NCBI GenBank assembly: GCA_905215855.1
Contig: CAJMRT010000005.1
Location: 17,896-81,895 of the forward strand
From: an uncultured bacterium
Lineage (GTDB): Bacteria; Bacillota; Clostridia; Oscillospirales; Acutalibacteraceae
Reading direction: 5' to 3'
Length of the DNA stretch: 64,000 nt
The notes below the pieces were generated by a model that saw only the letters and a list, made by a program, of their open reading frames with translations, had not been told where the DNA came from and ran no database searches. The position numbers and the translations under genes are program-made. The first letter of the stretch is position 1. Each line of letters begins with the position of its first letter. Positions 41,865-50,524 of the stretch are shown here, one piece after another.

Positions 41865-44135
41865 TTATTCGTTGAGTGTTGAAGAGGAATCCGCAAAAGA
41901 TACCGTAATTACCGTTCCAGGACTAACCGAAGTTCCCGCCTCAATATCCTGTGACGAACTTGTTCCCGATGATGTTGTTGCACCCGAGAAGCTGACATTC
42001 AGTCCGTAGGCACTTGCAACACTGTTTACTTCATCAGGTGAAAGTCCGATAAGACTCGGAACGCTGATTGTTTCAGACCGGCTGTCACTATCGGTATAAA
42101 GCACGATACTGCCGCCCTTCTGAAGTCCTGACGATACGGTCGGAATCTGTGAAATTACAGTTGAACCGTTACCCTTTACGGTTGCCGTAAAGCCGTCAGC
42201 CTCAACAGCTGTTTTAGCCTCGTCAACGCTGACTCCTGTGTAGTCGCCCGCAGATGCGTCAACATAACCGAGTTCCTCGTCTGTGTATGATGTCTTAACA
42301 TCAAGATAAGGAAGAACCTCGCTCATAATATTTATAAATACAGGTGATGAAACCTGTGAACCGTAGTAGGCGTCACCGTCGGGAGTATCAAAGAATACAA
42401 GCATTGCAATCTGCGGATCATCTGCCGGAGCATAACCGCAGAATGATGATATATAGTCCTCAGAAAATGAGCTTTCAAACTTTGTTACACCCCTTTTTTC
42501 AGTTGTACCTGTTTTACCGGCTACCTTGTAGCCTGAAATATAACCTGCGGCAGCACCCTGTCTTTCTGTGTTATATTCAAGGTATTCATTCATCTTCTTG
42601 GATGTATCGTCTGAAATAACCTGTCTTTTGATTTTTTTATCAACAGTCTTAATTACATTGCCCTTTGAGTCTGTGATTTTTGAAACCACATGAGGCTGAA
42701 CAACATAACCGCCGTTTGAAACAGCCGCACAGGCTGTAATCATTTGAATAGGAGTGATTGTGAAGTTCTGACCGAATGATGCAACCGCAAGGTCAACACC
42801 GCCCATTTTGCCTTCTTTCCAGAAGCTGTCCTCTGCCTCACCCGGGAGGTCGATTCCTGTTTTATCGCTGAAACCGAATCCCTGATAATACTGACGGAAC
42901 TTGCCTGCACCGAGCATCTGACCGATCTGAATAAATGCAGGGTTACATGAGTTTGAAATTACCTCAACAAAGTTCTGTGTTCCGTGACCTGATATATTTG
43001 AACAATGAATTGTTTCGCCCTCAACCGAAATTGAACCCGTACAGGTAAATGATGTTTTTTCATTTACAAGGTTTTCTTCAAGAGCCGCTGACGCAACGCA
43101 CATCTTAAATACAGAACCGGGCATATATGTGTCGGCAACAGCCTTGTTTCTCCACATATTGCTGAGAGCCGCACTTTCTGCCTCCGCCTGTTTCTTTTTT
43201 GGAGTTGATTTGATTTTCTTCTTATCCTTTGCCGAAAGCTCATAAGGATTGTTAAGATCGTAGCCGTCTGTTGTTACCATTGCAAGGATTGCGCCTGTGT
43301 TTACATCCATTGCAATGCAGACGCCCTTGTTAAGAACATTGTTGTCCTCAACACCCTTTTGCATATATTTTTCACAAATTGACTGAATTGTTTCATCAAT
43401 TGTAAGATACACATTGTTGCCGTCCTCAGATTCAACATTCTGTTCGTATCGGAACGGCATATCCGTACCTCTTGCATTCTGTGCCGTGATAATTCGACCG
43501 GGAGTACCCGACAGATAGCTGTCATATTCGTACTCGATACCCTCAAGTCCCTGATCGTCACTGCCCGTAAAACCGATTACGGAAGATGCAAGGCTGTTTT
43601 TCGGGTAATATCTCTTGTAATCATCAAGCAGCTGAATAACACCCGAACAGCTGTAATCCTTTTTCAGAGTGTCAATAAGCTCAAGAACCTTTTCACGCTC
43701 ATCCGACTCGATTCTTCTTTTGACAACAACATAATGGCTCTGCTGTTTTGTATCGTCAAGCACATCGTTGTATTCAAGGTCAAAAATTTCCGAAAGACCT
43801 TTTGCGGCAGCCTGACGCTGTTTGTCATTCTTAAAGTTGACAGGCGACATTACCACCTGCCAAACCGATGCGCTTTCGGCAAGAACATTGCCGTTTGCAT
43901 CATAAATTGTTCCTCGTTTTGCGGAAACAGTTGTGTCGGCAAGCTGAAGGTCAACAGCCGACTCCTGAAGTTCACTGCTCTGAACGGTGGTGAGGTATGT
44001 AAGTCTTAAAACAGCCGCACCGAAGCCAAGCACAAGTATGAGTAAAATCAATATTGCGGTACGCTGTCTCAGTCTTTGTGCAGGTCCCTTTTCGGCACGC
44101 TTTTTTGATTTGTTTTTTGATCCTGGTGATTGCAA
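41865..44135 (-). CDS. spoVD: Class B penicillin-binding protein (SpoVD/FtsI type) with PASTA domains
   Basis: 756 residues. One N-terminal membrane anchor (~28-48) is followed by the dimerisation region and the transpeptidase domain. Active-site motifs are the SxxK of MPGSVFKMC, SNSCNPAF (SxN) and VAGKTGTTEK (KTG). The C-terminus has two PASTA domains (TGVSVDEAKTAVEADGF and ISVPSLIGLSPDEVNS), which bind uncrosslinked peptidoglycan and are typical of SpoVD and some PBP2b proteins. The start is TTG at 44135 with AAGGAG 8 nt upstream. It crosslinks septal or cortex wall together with FtsW. Only one such gene is in the cluster, so the division role is likely. Confidence 0.92.
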   Translation of the reverse strand: MQSPGSKNKSKKRAEKGPAQRLRQRTAILILLILVLGFGAAVLRLTYLTTVQSSELQESAVDLQLADTTVSAKRGTIYDANGNVLAESASVWQVVMSPVNFKNDKQRQAAAKGLSEIFDLEYNDVLDDTKQQSHYVVVKRRIESDEREKVLELIDTLKKDYSCSGVIQLLDDYKRYYPKNSLASSVIGFTGSDDQGLEGIEYEYDSYLSGTPGRIITAQNARGTDMPFRYEQNVESEDGNNVYLTIDETIQSICEKYMQKGVEDNNVLNKGVCIAMDVNTGAILAMVTTDGYDLNNPYELSAKDKKKIKSTPKKKQAEAESAALSNMWRNKAVADTYMPGSVFKMCVASAALEENLVNEKTSFTCTGSISVEGETIHCSNISGHGTQNFVEVISNSCNPAFIQIGQMLGAGKFRQYYQGFGFSDKTGIDLPGEAEDSFWKEGKMGGVDLAVASFGQNFTITPIQMITACAAVSNGGYVVQPHVVSKITDSKGNVIKTVDKKIKRQVISDDTSKKMNEYLEYNTERQGAAAGYISGYKVAGKTGTTEKRGVTKFESSFSEDYISSFCGYAPADDPQIAMLVFFDTPDGDAYYGSQVSSPVFINIMSEVLPYLDVKTSYTDEELGYVDASAGDYTGVSVDEAKTAVEADGFTATVKGNGSTVISQIPTVSSGLQKGGSIVLYTDSDSRSETISVPSLIGLSPDEVNSVASAYGLNVSFSGATTSSGTSSSQDIEAGTSVSPGTVITVSFADSSSTLNE

Positions 44136-44268
44136 TGTAAAGCTCCTTTCACCGCAAAATAGTGTCCGTTACGCTCCGTGTCAATCCGCATATATACCGA
44201 AAAAAGAGTCAAGACGCAGTCTTAACTCTCCATTCTTTCATAACATATTTATTAAATTAATCTAAATG

Positions 44269-44817
44269 TTATGACCAAAGATTCTGTACCGAACTCCAGA
44301 ACTGTGTAAAGAGATTGTCGCTTTCCTGACTTGCAGAAACCTCTGCTTTATCTCCGCCTGCAAGGGTAACAAATTCTTTCTGTGTGTTCGTAGCCTTGGT
44401 CATACCGAGTGTATCCTCGGCATACTTTTCAATATCCGATGTTGAAAGCTTTGATTCAAGCTTCATCTGTGTCTGTGTATAAACGCTCTGTGCATTTGCA
44501 AGAGTTTCTTTAGCCGTAATAACTTCCTGATTAAGCTCGGTAAGTCTTACCTGTCCGACAATTATGATGCCGATTATGATTGTCGCTGCAGCACCGCTCA
44601 CTGTTCCGAGAGCGATTTTAAACTTGTTATGTCTGCGGCGTCTGTTCTTCTGAAGTTCCTCCTTCGGAAGACTTACAACATTGTTTTTTCTTCTTTTTCT
44701 TTCCTGCTTTTTATGTACTTCTTCTTTTCTTTCAGGAGCGGCTGAACCCGGAACATAGTCGCTACTGTCATCAAAAAGACTCAAATCATAAGCTGCATTT
44801 CTGTTTTCATAAGCCAT
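44269..44817 (-). CDS. ftsL: FtsL-like division protein
   Basis: About 182 residues from the ATG at 44817. The ribosome site is weak (GGGTG), so the start is uncertain; an earlier in-frame ATG at 44859 has none. A basic cytoplasmic N-terminus (KKQERKRRKNN, KNRRRRHNKFK) leads to a single membrane helix (~88-110, IALGTVSGAAATIIIGIIIV). A leucine-zipper-like coiled coil follows (LTELNQEVITAKETLANAQS) and then a short outside tail. Size, topology and position between rsmH and the transpeptidase fit FtsL, which is poorly conserved in sequence. It would form the FtsQLB complex with FtsQ at 35.4 kb. Confidence 0.75.
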   Translation of the reverse strand: MAYENRNAAYDLSLFDDSSDYVPGSAAPERKEEVHKKQERKRRKNNVVSLPKEELQKNRRRRHNKFKIALGTVSGAAATIIIGIIIVGQVRLTELNQEVITAKETLANAQSVYTQTQMKLESKLSTSDIEKYAEDTLGMTKATNTQKEFVTLAGGDKAEVSASQESDNLFTQFWSSVQNLWS

Positions 44818-45089
44818 TAAACGCACCCGATGCCTTTCTATATCAATTTCATAAAACACACATTTTTGCTTTATTTTCGATAAAACAAAAAAGTTTCAAA
44901 TCTTTAACAAATTTATAAAATACACACAACACACAATCAATCCGATTTTATCGGACATATATTTCAAAGCCATACATTTTGTTATTAACAAACACGAAAG
45001 CACAATTGCTTGTGTCTGTAATAATCTTTACAACTTTGTTATATTTTACTACAAACAGGCAGTTTTGTCTATAGTCACAGAGAATTTTT

Positions 45090-46013
45090 TTAAATTTTTT
45101 CGCATATTCTCAACTTTGCACTTCTTGCTCTCGGGTTATTCCTCAATTCTGTTTCATTTGCACAAACCGGCTTTCTTACAACAAGCTTAGCCTTTGGCTT
45201 GTTTCCGCAAACACACACGGGAAAATCCTTTGGACAGGTACAGCCCTGACACCAAGATGCCATTTTCTGTTTTACGATTCTGTCCTCAAGCGAATGGAAG
45301 GTAATAACTGCAAGCCTTCCGCCGCTTCCGAGAAGTTCAAATGCACCGTCAAGACCTCTTTCAAGAACTCCGAGTTCATCGTTTACCGCAATTCTCAAAG
45401 CCTGGAAGCTTTTTCTCGCAGGATGTCCGTCACGGCGGACACGCTGTGGAACATTTTCTTTTATAATTTCCGCAAGCTCAAGGGTAGTTTCAATCGGCTT
45501 TTCGGCTCTTGCCTTTACGATTCCGTTTACAATTGCACCGGCAAATTTTTCTTCGCCGTAAACGCTGAGGATTCGTCTTAACTCACCTGCGGGGAGAGTG
45601 TTGACAAGCTCTGCGGCTGTTGTTCCGCTTTGGCTCATTCTCATATCGAGAGGTGCGTCCTCATGGAAGGAAAAACCCCTTTCGGCTGTATCAAGCTGAT
45701 GAGATGAAACACCGATGTCAAGCAGAACACCGTCGACTCTGCCCACTCCTCTTGAATGAAGAAGGCTCACCATATCGGCAAAATTACCCTTGATAATTAT
45801 TGAATTTTCGTTTTTCTTAAAACGCTCTGTCAGCGTCAGTATTGCATCGGGATCCTGATCAATCGAAATGAGCTTGCCCGTAGTAAGTCGACTGAGGATT
45901 TCACTGCTGTGACCGCCTCCGCCCGCTGTGCCGTCAACATAAATGCCGTTTTCCTTAACGGCAAGAGCGTCAACAGCCTGCTCAAGAAGGACAGGAATAT
46001 GAGAAAATTCCAT
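45090..46013 (-). CDS. rsmH: 16S rRNA N4-cytidine methyltransferase
   Basis: SAM-dependent methylation of C1402 in 16S rRNA. 307 residues, normal. The N-terminal FSHIPVLLEQAVDAL and SAM motif YVDGTAGGGGHSSEIL are followed by LDIGVSSHQLDTAERGFSF and the C-terminal AVITFHSLEDRIVKQ, all family hallmarks. The ATG follows AAGGAGG and lies 10 nt after mraZ. About 270 nt separate it from ftsL; that gap holds AT-rich sequence and a small CCGAT/ATCGG hairpin but no gene. Confidence 0.97.
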   Translation of the reverse strand: MEFSHIPVLLEQAVDALAVKENGIYVDGTAGGGGHSSEILSRLTTGKLISIDQDPDAILTLTERFKKNENSIIIKGNFADMVSLLHSRGVGRVDGVLLDIGVSSHQLDTAERGFSFHEDAPLDMRMSQSGTTAAELVNTLPAGELRRILSVYGEEKFAGAIVNGIVKARAEKPIETTLELAEIIKENVPQRVRRDGHPARKSFQALRIAVNDELGVLERGLDGAFELLGSGGRLAVITFHSLEDRIVKQKMASWCQGCTCPKDFPVCVCGNKPKAKLVVRKPVCANETELRNNPRARSAKLRICEKI

Positions 46014-46023
46014 AACAACCTCC

Positions 46024-46443
46024 TTAAAGCTTTAACTCCTTGAGAGCAAGTGCAAGATTTTCATTCTGAGAAGCAACATAGTCCTCATAATTTTTCTTGC
46101 TCCAGATTTCGAGTCTGTTTGTCATACCGATAACTACTGCATCGCCTTCAATCTCGGCAAACTCACGCAGGGACTGCGGAATAATCACCCTGCCCTGTGC
46201 GTTGGGAGTAACCTCAACCGCAGTAGCGTTAAAGGTGTACTGAACAGCCATGGAAAGGTTTGCGGGAAGTGCAAGAATCTTCTCGCACATTGCGTTGAAC
46301 TGTTCGCTTGACATAACCTGAATGCACTTATTGCCGAAGCCTCGTGCAAGATAGTATGTTTCGCCGAGCTGTTCACGGAACTTTGCGGGCAGTACAATTC
46401 TTCCTTTTGCATCAATAGAATGATTTGTCATTCCCGAAAACAT
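46024..46443 (-). CDS. mraZ: Transcriptional regulator MraZ
   Basis: 139 residues from the ATG at 46443, chosen because families begin MF-x-G and because GGAGGTG precedes it; an upstream in-frame ATG would overlap that site. Two AbrB-like swapped-hairpin repeats: NHSIDAKGRIVLPAKFRE and AVEVTPNAQGRVIIPQSLRE, each with the DAKGR/NAQGR loop. MraZ forms rings that bind direct repeats in its own promoter and represses the division and wall cluster. Matching repeats lie at 46497-46522. It is the first gene of the cluster. Confidence 0.96.
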   Translation of the reverse strand: MFSGMTNHSIDAKGRIVLPAKFREQLGETYYLARGFGNKCIQVMSSEQFNAMCEKILALPANLSMAVQYTFNATAVEVTPNAQGRVIIPQSLREFAEIEGDAVVIGMTNRLEIWSKKNYEDYVASQNENLALALKELKL

Positions 46444-46496
46444 CTGCCCACCTCCATACACTTTTCTTCAGAAACCGTCACTCTGTGGTTTTAAAA

Positions 46497-46522
46497 GTCA
46501 CCGAATGACACCTTCTGACACC
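46497..46522 (-). promoter_or_regulatory. mraZ: MraZ box: direct repeats with 10-bp period
   Basis: On the minus strand GGTGTCA, GGTGTCA and GGTGAC occur at 46522, 46512 and 46502, each one helical turn apart. A degenerate AGTGAC lies two turns further on (46482-46477). They sit just downstream of the predicted transcription start, where bound MraZ would block the promoter. Confidence 0.75.
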
Positions 46523-46531
46523 TTTTGTCTT

Positions 46532-46560
46532 ATTATAAACCATAGGTGCAAAAAAATCAA
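46532..46560 (-). promoter_or_regulatory. Promoter of the division and cell wall cluster
   Basis: TTGATT (46560-46555), 17-nt spacer, perfect TATAAT (46537-46532) on the minus strand; start near 46525. Confidence 0.7.
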
Positions 46561-46563
46561 TAT

Positions 46564-46639
46564 CAAAGTTACGAAAAAACAAATAATATTTACAAATCAT
46601 TTCAAATGCTTTCAACTTTGAAACCATATTTTTTCGTAA
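46564..46639. repeat. Overlapping inverted repeats upstream of the mraZ promoter
   Basis: TTACGAAAAAA (46569-46579) and TTTTTTCGTAA (46629-46639) are perfect complements. CAAAGTT (46564-46570) and AACTTTG (46614-46620) form a second pair whose arms interleave with the first, so the two cannot form as simple nested hairpins. No gene is seen in 46640-46840. Confidence 0.45.
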
Positions 46640-46841
46640 AAGAATATTATGCCCCAAAAAGCTGATTTTACAGAGGGTTTCACCTATTCCGTAGCAAAAA
46701 CAGCAGTCTTAAAAATTACAAAACGCACCGCACGGGTTACAAAAGCCGACAACATTTTTATAGTTCTCAACCGCCGATTCCGCAAGCATTCGTTTCAGTG
46801 TCATAATGTGACACAACACATACGATAAAAACGGCATAAAA

Positions 46842-46872
46842 AAAGAACAGGCTCATATTGAGTCTGTCCTTT
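46842..46872 (-). terminator. Terminator of the coiled-coil protein gene
   Basis: Minus-strand stem AAAGGACAG-ACTC/GAGC-CTGTTCTTT followed by a run of T, 17 nt after the stop. Confidence 0.7.
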
Positions 46873-46888
46873 ATAAGCTAAATTTAAA

Positions 46889-47350
46889 TCAGCCCTGCTT
46901 TTTCTGTGAGCTGACTATGTTTGCATGAGTCTTTCTGAGAGCCTCAAGCTGTGTTGCAACGCCCTCTTCCGTGCGTTTCATAATGCTGTCAACATACACA
47001 TTTGCAGCTTTTCTGATTTCTGCCGATTTTTGCTTTGCATCGTCAACAATTTCCTTAGCCTTTGCCTGAGCCTCACGAACGAGTTCATTCTGGTTAAGCA
47101 TAGCCTTTTTGCGTTCCTCGGCACTTCTGATTATATTCTCTGATTCACGGTTAGCCTCGGCAAGAATCTGCTTTCTGTCAGCGACAATATTCTTCGCCTG
47201 TCTTACCTCTGCCGGCATAGCGTCCTGAATCTGATCGAGAATATCATAAATCTCATCACTGCTCACCATTACCTTACCGCCCGAAAACGGCATTGACTTA
47301 GCGGCACTGATAACATCCTGAAGCTGTAAAATCAAATCCTCAACTTTCAT
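46889..47350 (-). CDS. Coiled-coil protein of unknown function, conserved beside coaD
   Basis: 153 residues. The first 45 form a short globular or helical part (VEDLILQLQDVISAAKSMPF, then VMVSSDEIYDILDQIQDAM). Residues ~50-145 are one long Ala/Glu/Lys/Gln-rich helix with heptad character (ADRKQILAEANRESENII, ELVREAQAKAKEIVDDAK). The helical pattern resembles the b subunit of ATP synthase or DivIVA-type scaffolds, which is why such genes are often labelled ATPase, but there is no membrane segment or nucleotide motif. It follows coaD by 57 nt on the same strand. Function unknown; a structural role is inference. Confidence 0.7.
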   Translation of the reverse strand: MKVEDLILQLQDVISAAKSMPFSGGKVMVSSDEIYDILDQIQDAMPAEVRQAKNIVADRKQILAEANRESENIIRSAEERKKAMLNQNELVREAQAKAKEIVDDAKQKSAEIRKAANVYVDSIMKRTEEGVATQLEALRKTHANIVSSQKKQG

Positions 47351-47407
47351 TTCTGTCCACTCCTTATATGTTTGGTTTAATCCACCTTTAATTAAAAAAT
47401 CAAACGC

Positions 47408-47893
47408 TTATTTATTTTTCAGTCTTTCCACAATTCTGTCATGGATACACGCAGGAACAAAATTACTGATGTCACCGCCCATTGAGGCAATTTCACGAAC
47501 CATGCTCGAGCTGAGATACATTGAATCCGCCTCAGCCGTTAAAAACAGGGTTTCAAGGTTCGGATTCAGCTTTTTGTTGGTGAGCGCCATCTGAAATTCA
47601 TATTCAAAGTCAGTTACCGCTCTGAGTCCCTTAACAATTGCGTCCACACCGTGTTCCTCACAATACTGTGCAAGCAAACCGTTGAAGCCTACTATTTCAA
47701 CATTATTGAGATGCTCGGTAACTTCCTTCAAAAGTTCAATCCTCTCATCAATTGAAAAGATCGGTTTTTTTGAAGAATTGACAAGCACGCCCACGATTAC
47801 ACGGTCAAAAAGCTTTGACGCTCTCGTGATAACATCAAGGTGTCCGAGCGTTACGGGATCGAAACTTCCCGGACAAATCACTGTTTTGTTCAT
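47408..47893 (-). CDS. coaD: Phosphopantetheine adenylyltransferase
   Basis: Fourth step of coenzyme A synthesis, joining ATP and 4'-phosphopantetheine to dephospho-CoA. 161 residues, normal. The nucleotidyltransferase motif CPGSFDPVTLGHLDVI (T/HxGH) is near the start, the substrate loop KGLRAVTDFEYEFQM near residue 90 and the S-S-S-x-V-R-E segment MYLSSSMVREIA near 127. The ATG overlaps the end of rsmD by 4 nt, giving translational coupling. The rsmD-coaD pair is widespread in Firmicutes. Confidence 0.97.
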   Translation of the reverse strand: MNKTVICPGSFDPVTLGHLDVITRASKLFDRVIVGVLVNSSKKPIFSIDERIELLKEVTEHLNNVEIVGFNGLLAQYCEEHGVDAIVKGLRAVTDFEYEFQMALTNKKLNPNLETLFLTAEADSMYLSSSMVREIASMGGDISNFVPACIHDRIVERLKNK

Positions 47894-48438
47894 CTTTGAA
47901 AATCCTTATGTCTGAATGTAGTTATTTTTATTTTACCATAGCGATACTGTCTGTCAAGTACAAAATCACCGTAATTCGACAAAATTTCTTCGTCAAGAGG
48001 ATTTTCCGCAATGATTACACCCGTATCGTTCATAGCCTCGGAAACAAGTTCAAGGGCATCCTGCAGCATTCCCGTTCTGTATGGCGGATCGAGAAATGCA
48101 ATGTCAAAACGCTGTGAATTCATCGAAAGAAAGCTGTGAAAATCCATTGCAAAAACCTTTGCCGAGTTTTCAAGCTTAGTAGCCTTGAGGTTTCTTTTTA
48201 CCGTTTCAAGCGATTTTTTTGCATTGTCAACAAAGCTTGCCGACTTTGCACCTCTGCTCAAAGCCTCAATACCCATTTGTCCCGAGCCTGCAAAAAGGTC
48301 AAGAAAGTTTCTGCCCTCGGTTTCAAACTGGATAATCGAAAAAACAGCCTCTTTAATTCTGTCGGTTGTCGGTCTTACATCTTCACCCTCAAGGGTTTCG
48401 AGTCGTCTGCCCCTTGCGGAGCCTGTAATAACTCTCAT
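47890..48438 (-). CDS. rsmD: 16S rRNA guanine-N2 methyltransferase
   Basis: Methylates G966 of 16S rRNA. About 182 residues from the ATG at 48438, where the family sequence MRVITGSARGRRL begins; a GTG at 48447 is closer to AAAGG and is an equal alternative. The SAM motif is FLDLFAGSGQMGIEALSRGA near residue 45 and the catalytic DPPY appears in IAFLDPPYRTGML near 115. The stop overlaps coaD by 4 nt. Gene order and motifs agree. Confidence 0.95.
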   Translation of the reverse strand: MRVITGSARGRRLETLEGEDVRPTTDRIKEAVFSIIQFETEGRNFLDLFAGSGQMGIEALSRGAKSASFVDNAKKSLETVKRNLKATKLENSAKVFAMDFHSFLSMNSQRFDIAFLDPPYRTGMLQDALELVSEAMNDTGVIIAENPLDEEILSNYGDFVLDRQYRYGKIKITTFRHKDFQR

Positions 48439-48584
48439 AAAACGCACGCAGCCTTTCCGCCTGCAAAATCATAAAACAACACCGCAAGCAGGCATACGGC
48501 ATTACCGAAAAGTTGAATTTCAAACAATTGTTTAAAACTGCAAATTTTAGTATAACACATTAAAAGATAATTTACAACAATATT

Positions 48585-50429
48585 TTACTCTGTTTTGTTT
48601 TCATCCTGCTGATGATAGTATTTATACACCGCAAGTGCGGCGTCTTTTGTCATTTTAGGAGCGTTTTCAAGCTCTGCAAGGTCTGCGTTTGAGATGTTTT
48701 CAATCGTTCTGAAATACTTAAGAAGCGACCTTGCTCTGACTTCGCCTATACCCTCAATGCCTGTAAGCGAGCTTTTGAATGTATTTTTACTTCGTCTTGA
48801 ATGGTGATAGCCGATTGCAAAGCGGTGAACCTCGTCCTGCATTTTTGCGAGGAACGCAAACAGCGACCGTCCGGGACTTAGCGCAATTTCTCCGCCTTCG
48901 CCCGTTACGGCACGGGTTCTGTGCTTATCGTCCTTTACAAGACCGAACAGCGGAACATCAATATTCTTACTCTGCAAAACCTCTTTTACAGCCGCAACCT
49001 GACCTTTACCGCCGTCAAGCAGGATAAGGTCTGGCAATTTTCCAAAGCCCTCGTCATCATCGGGATTTTTATAATACTCGTCAAATCGTCTTGTCAGAAC
49101 TTCCGCCATGGATGCGTAGTCATCCTGTCCTTCAAAGCCTTTGATTTTAAACTTTCTGTAAGCCGATTTGAGCGGTTTGCCGTTTTTATAAACAATCATA
49201 CCCGCAACATTTTCAGTGCCTGCAAGGTTTGAAATATCGTAGGATTCGATATATTCGGGCAGTTTTTTAAGTCCGAGCAAATCACGCAGTTCTTCAAGCA
49301 CATTGTACTCACGAACGGTTGCGCCCTTTTTCTGTGCAAGGGTTTCTGCGGCATTCGATTTGCACATTGCCACAAGCTGCGCTCTGTCGCCCCTCTGCGG
49401 AACCGTTATGCCGACCTTACTGCCGTGCTTTTGCGAGAGCCATTCGGCAATTTCTTTCATACCGTCAAATTCCCTGTCAATTGCAATGCTCTTTGGCACA
49501 CTGTCACGCAGAGTGTAATATCGCAGTAAAAATTCTTCGGTTTCGGATTCACTTTCACCGCTGTCAAACACAAAGCTTTCACGGTCAAACAACCTTCCGC
49601 CTTCAAATCGGAACACCTGATAACAGGTTTTGCCGTCATCCGAAAAGCCTGCAATAACATCGCCGTCATCAATTTTTGTTGCAACAACCTTTTGCTTGTC
49701 GCTCATTTTACGGACGGATTTTATTATATCTCTGATTGACGCCGCTCTTTCAAATTCAAGATTTTCTGCGGCTGTTTCCATTTCTTCGGTCAGCTTTTTG
49801 ATTGAATTTGTTGAACCGCCACGCAAAAATTCAAGCGCACGGTTAAGATTTTCGTTGTAATCTTTAAGCCTTACTCTGCCTGTACACGGAGCCATGCATT
49901 GCTTTATGTGGTAGTTAAGGCAAGGTCTGCCCTTTCCGCAATCTCTCGGAAACTGCCGGTTGCAGGTTGGGAGCATAAAGATTTTGTTTGCCTCCTCAAC
50001 GGCATTTTTTACATAGTAACTGCTCTTGTACGGACCGATGTATTCCGCTCCGTCATCCTTTTTCTGCAATGTATATGACAACTTTTTCCAATCACCGGAG
50101 CTGATTCTTATATAGCTGTAGCCCTTGTCGTCTTTAAGCAGAATGTTATACTTCGGGGTGTGCTGTTTGATAAGACTGCATTCAAGAATGAGTGCCTCAA
50201 ACTCGCTGTCCGTGATGATATATTCAAAATCATCGACATTATCAACCATTCGGCGAACCTTTTCGGCATGGTTATTCTGCGAACCGAAGTATTGGCTGAC
50301 TCTGTTTTTAAGAGCCTTTGCCTTGCCGATATATATAATTTTTCCGCTTTTGTCGTGCATAATGTACACACCCGGCAACAGAGGAAGTACCATTGCTTTT
50401 TTGCGAAGCTGTGACATTTTCGGATTCAC
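48585..50429 (-). CDS. uvrC: Excinuclease ABC subunit C
   Basis: Nuclease that makes both incisions in nucleotide excision repair with UvrAB. 614 residues, normal. The N-terminal GIY-YIG domain has GVYIMHDKSGKIIYIGKA and CSLIKQHTPKYN. A Cys cluster follows (CGKGRPCLNYHIKQCMAPC), then the UVR motif that binds UvrB (LEFERAASIRDII), the RNase-H-like domain with DISN and LILLDGGKGQ, and the C-terminal helix-hairpin-helix (LTGIEGIGEVRARSLLKYF). The start is GTG at 50429 behind GGTGA; an ATG 12 nt later is possible. It is a single gene between rsmD and the HPr gene. Confidence 0.97.
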   Translation of the reverse strand: MNPKMSQLRKKAMVLPLLPGVYIMHDKSGKIIYIGKAKALKNRVSQYFGSQNNHAEKVRRMVDNVDDFEYIITDSEFEALILECSLIKQHTPKYNILLKDDKGYSYIRISSGDWKKLSYTLQKKDDGAEYIGPYKSSYYVKNAVEEANKIFMLPTCNRQFPRDCGKGRPCLNYHIKQCMAPCTGRVRLKDYNENLNRALEFLRGGSTNSIKKLTEEMETAAENLEFERAASIRDIIKSVRKMSDKQKVVATKIDDGDVIAGFSDDGKTCYQVFRFEGGRLFDRESFVFDSGESESETEEFLLRYYTLRDSVPKSIAIDREFDGMKEIAEWLSQKHGSKVGITVPQRGDRAQLVAMCKSNAAETLAQKKGATVREYNVLEELRDLLGLKKLPEYIESYDISNLAGTENVAGMIVYKNGKPLKSAYRKFKIKGFEGQDDYASMAEVLTRRFDEYYKNPDDDEGFGKLPDLILLDGGKGQVAAVKEVLQSKNIDVPLFGLVKDDKHRTRAVTGEGGEIALSPGRSLFAFLAKMQDEVHRFAIGYHHSRRSKNTFKSSLTGIEGIGEVRARSLLKYFRTIENISNADLAELENAPKMTKDAALAVYKYYHQQDENKTE

Positions 50430-50470
50430 AAAATCACCGCCTTTACGATTTCAGATTAATTTGAGAGAAA

Positions 50471-50499
50471 CAAAAAAGAGGCGGAAAAACCGCCCCTTT
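50471..50499 (-). terminator. Terminator of the HPr gene
   Basis: Minus-strand stem AAAGGGGCGG/CCGCCTCTTT with a T5 loop and a T tract. Confidence 0.85.
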
Positions 50500-50524
50500 G
50501 GTATTTTGTAAAATTTAAAGCTGA

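Noticed and set aside
46798..46814. GTGTCA-TAATG-TGACAC palindrome that resembles an MraZ box
   Set aside because: Single palindrome far from any promoter, without the 10-bp phasing of the MraZ repeats; too little to call a site.
46650..46829. 59-codon plus-strand frame between mraZ and the coiled-coil gene
   Set aside because: Open by chance in a gap; only a weak AAAAGAA upstream, no recognisable protein features, and it runs into a terminator of the opposite strand.
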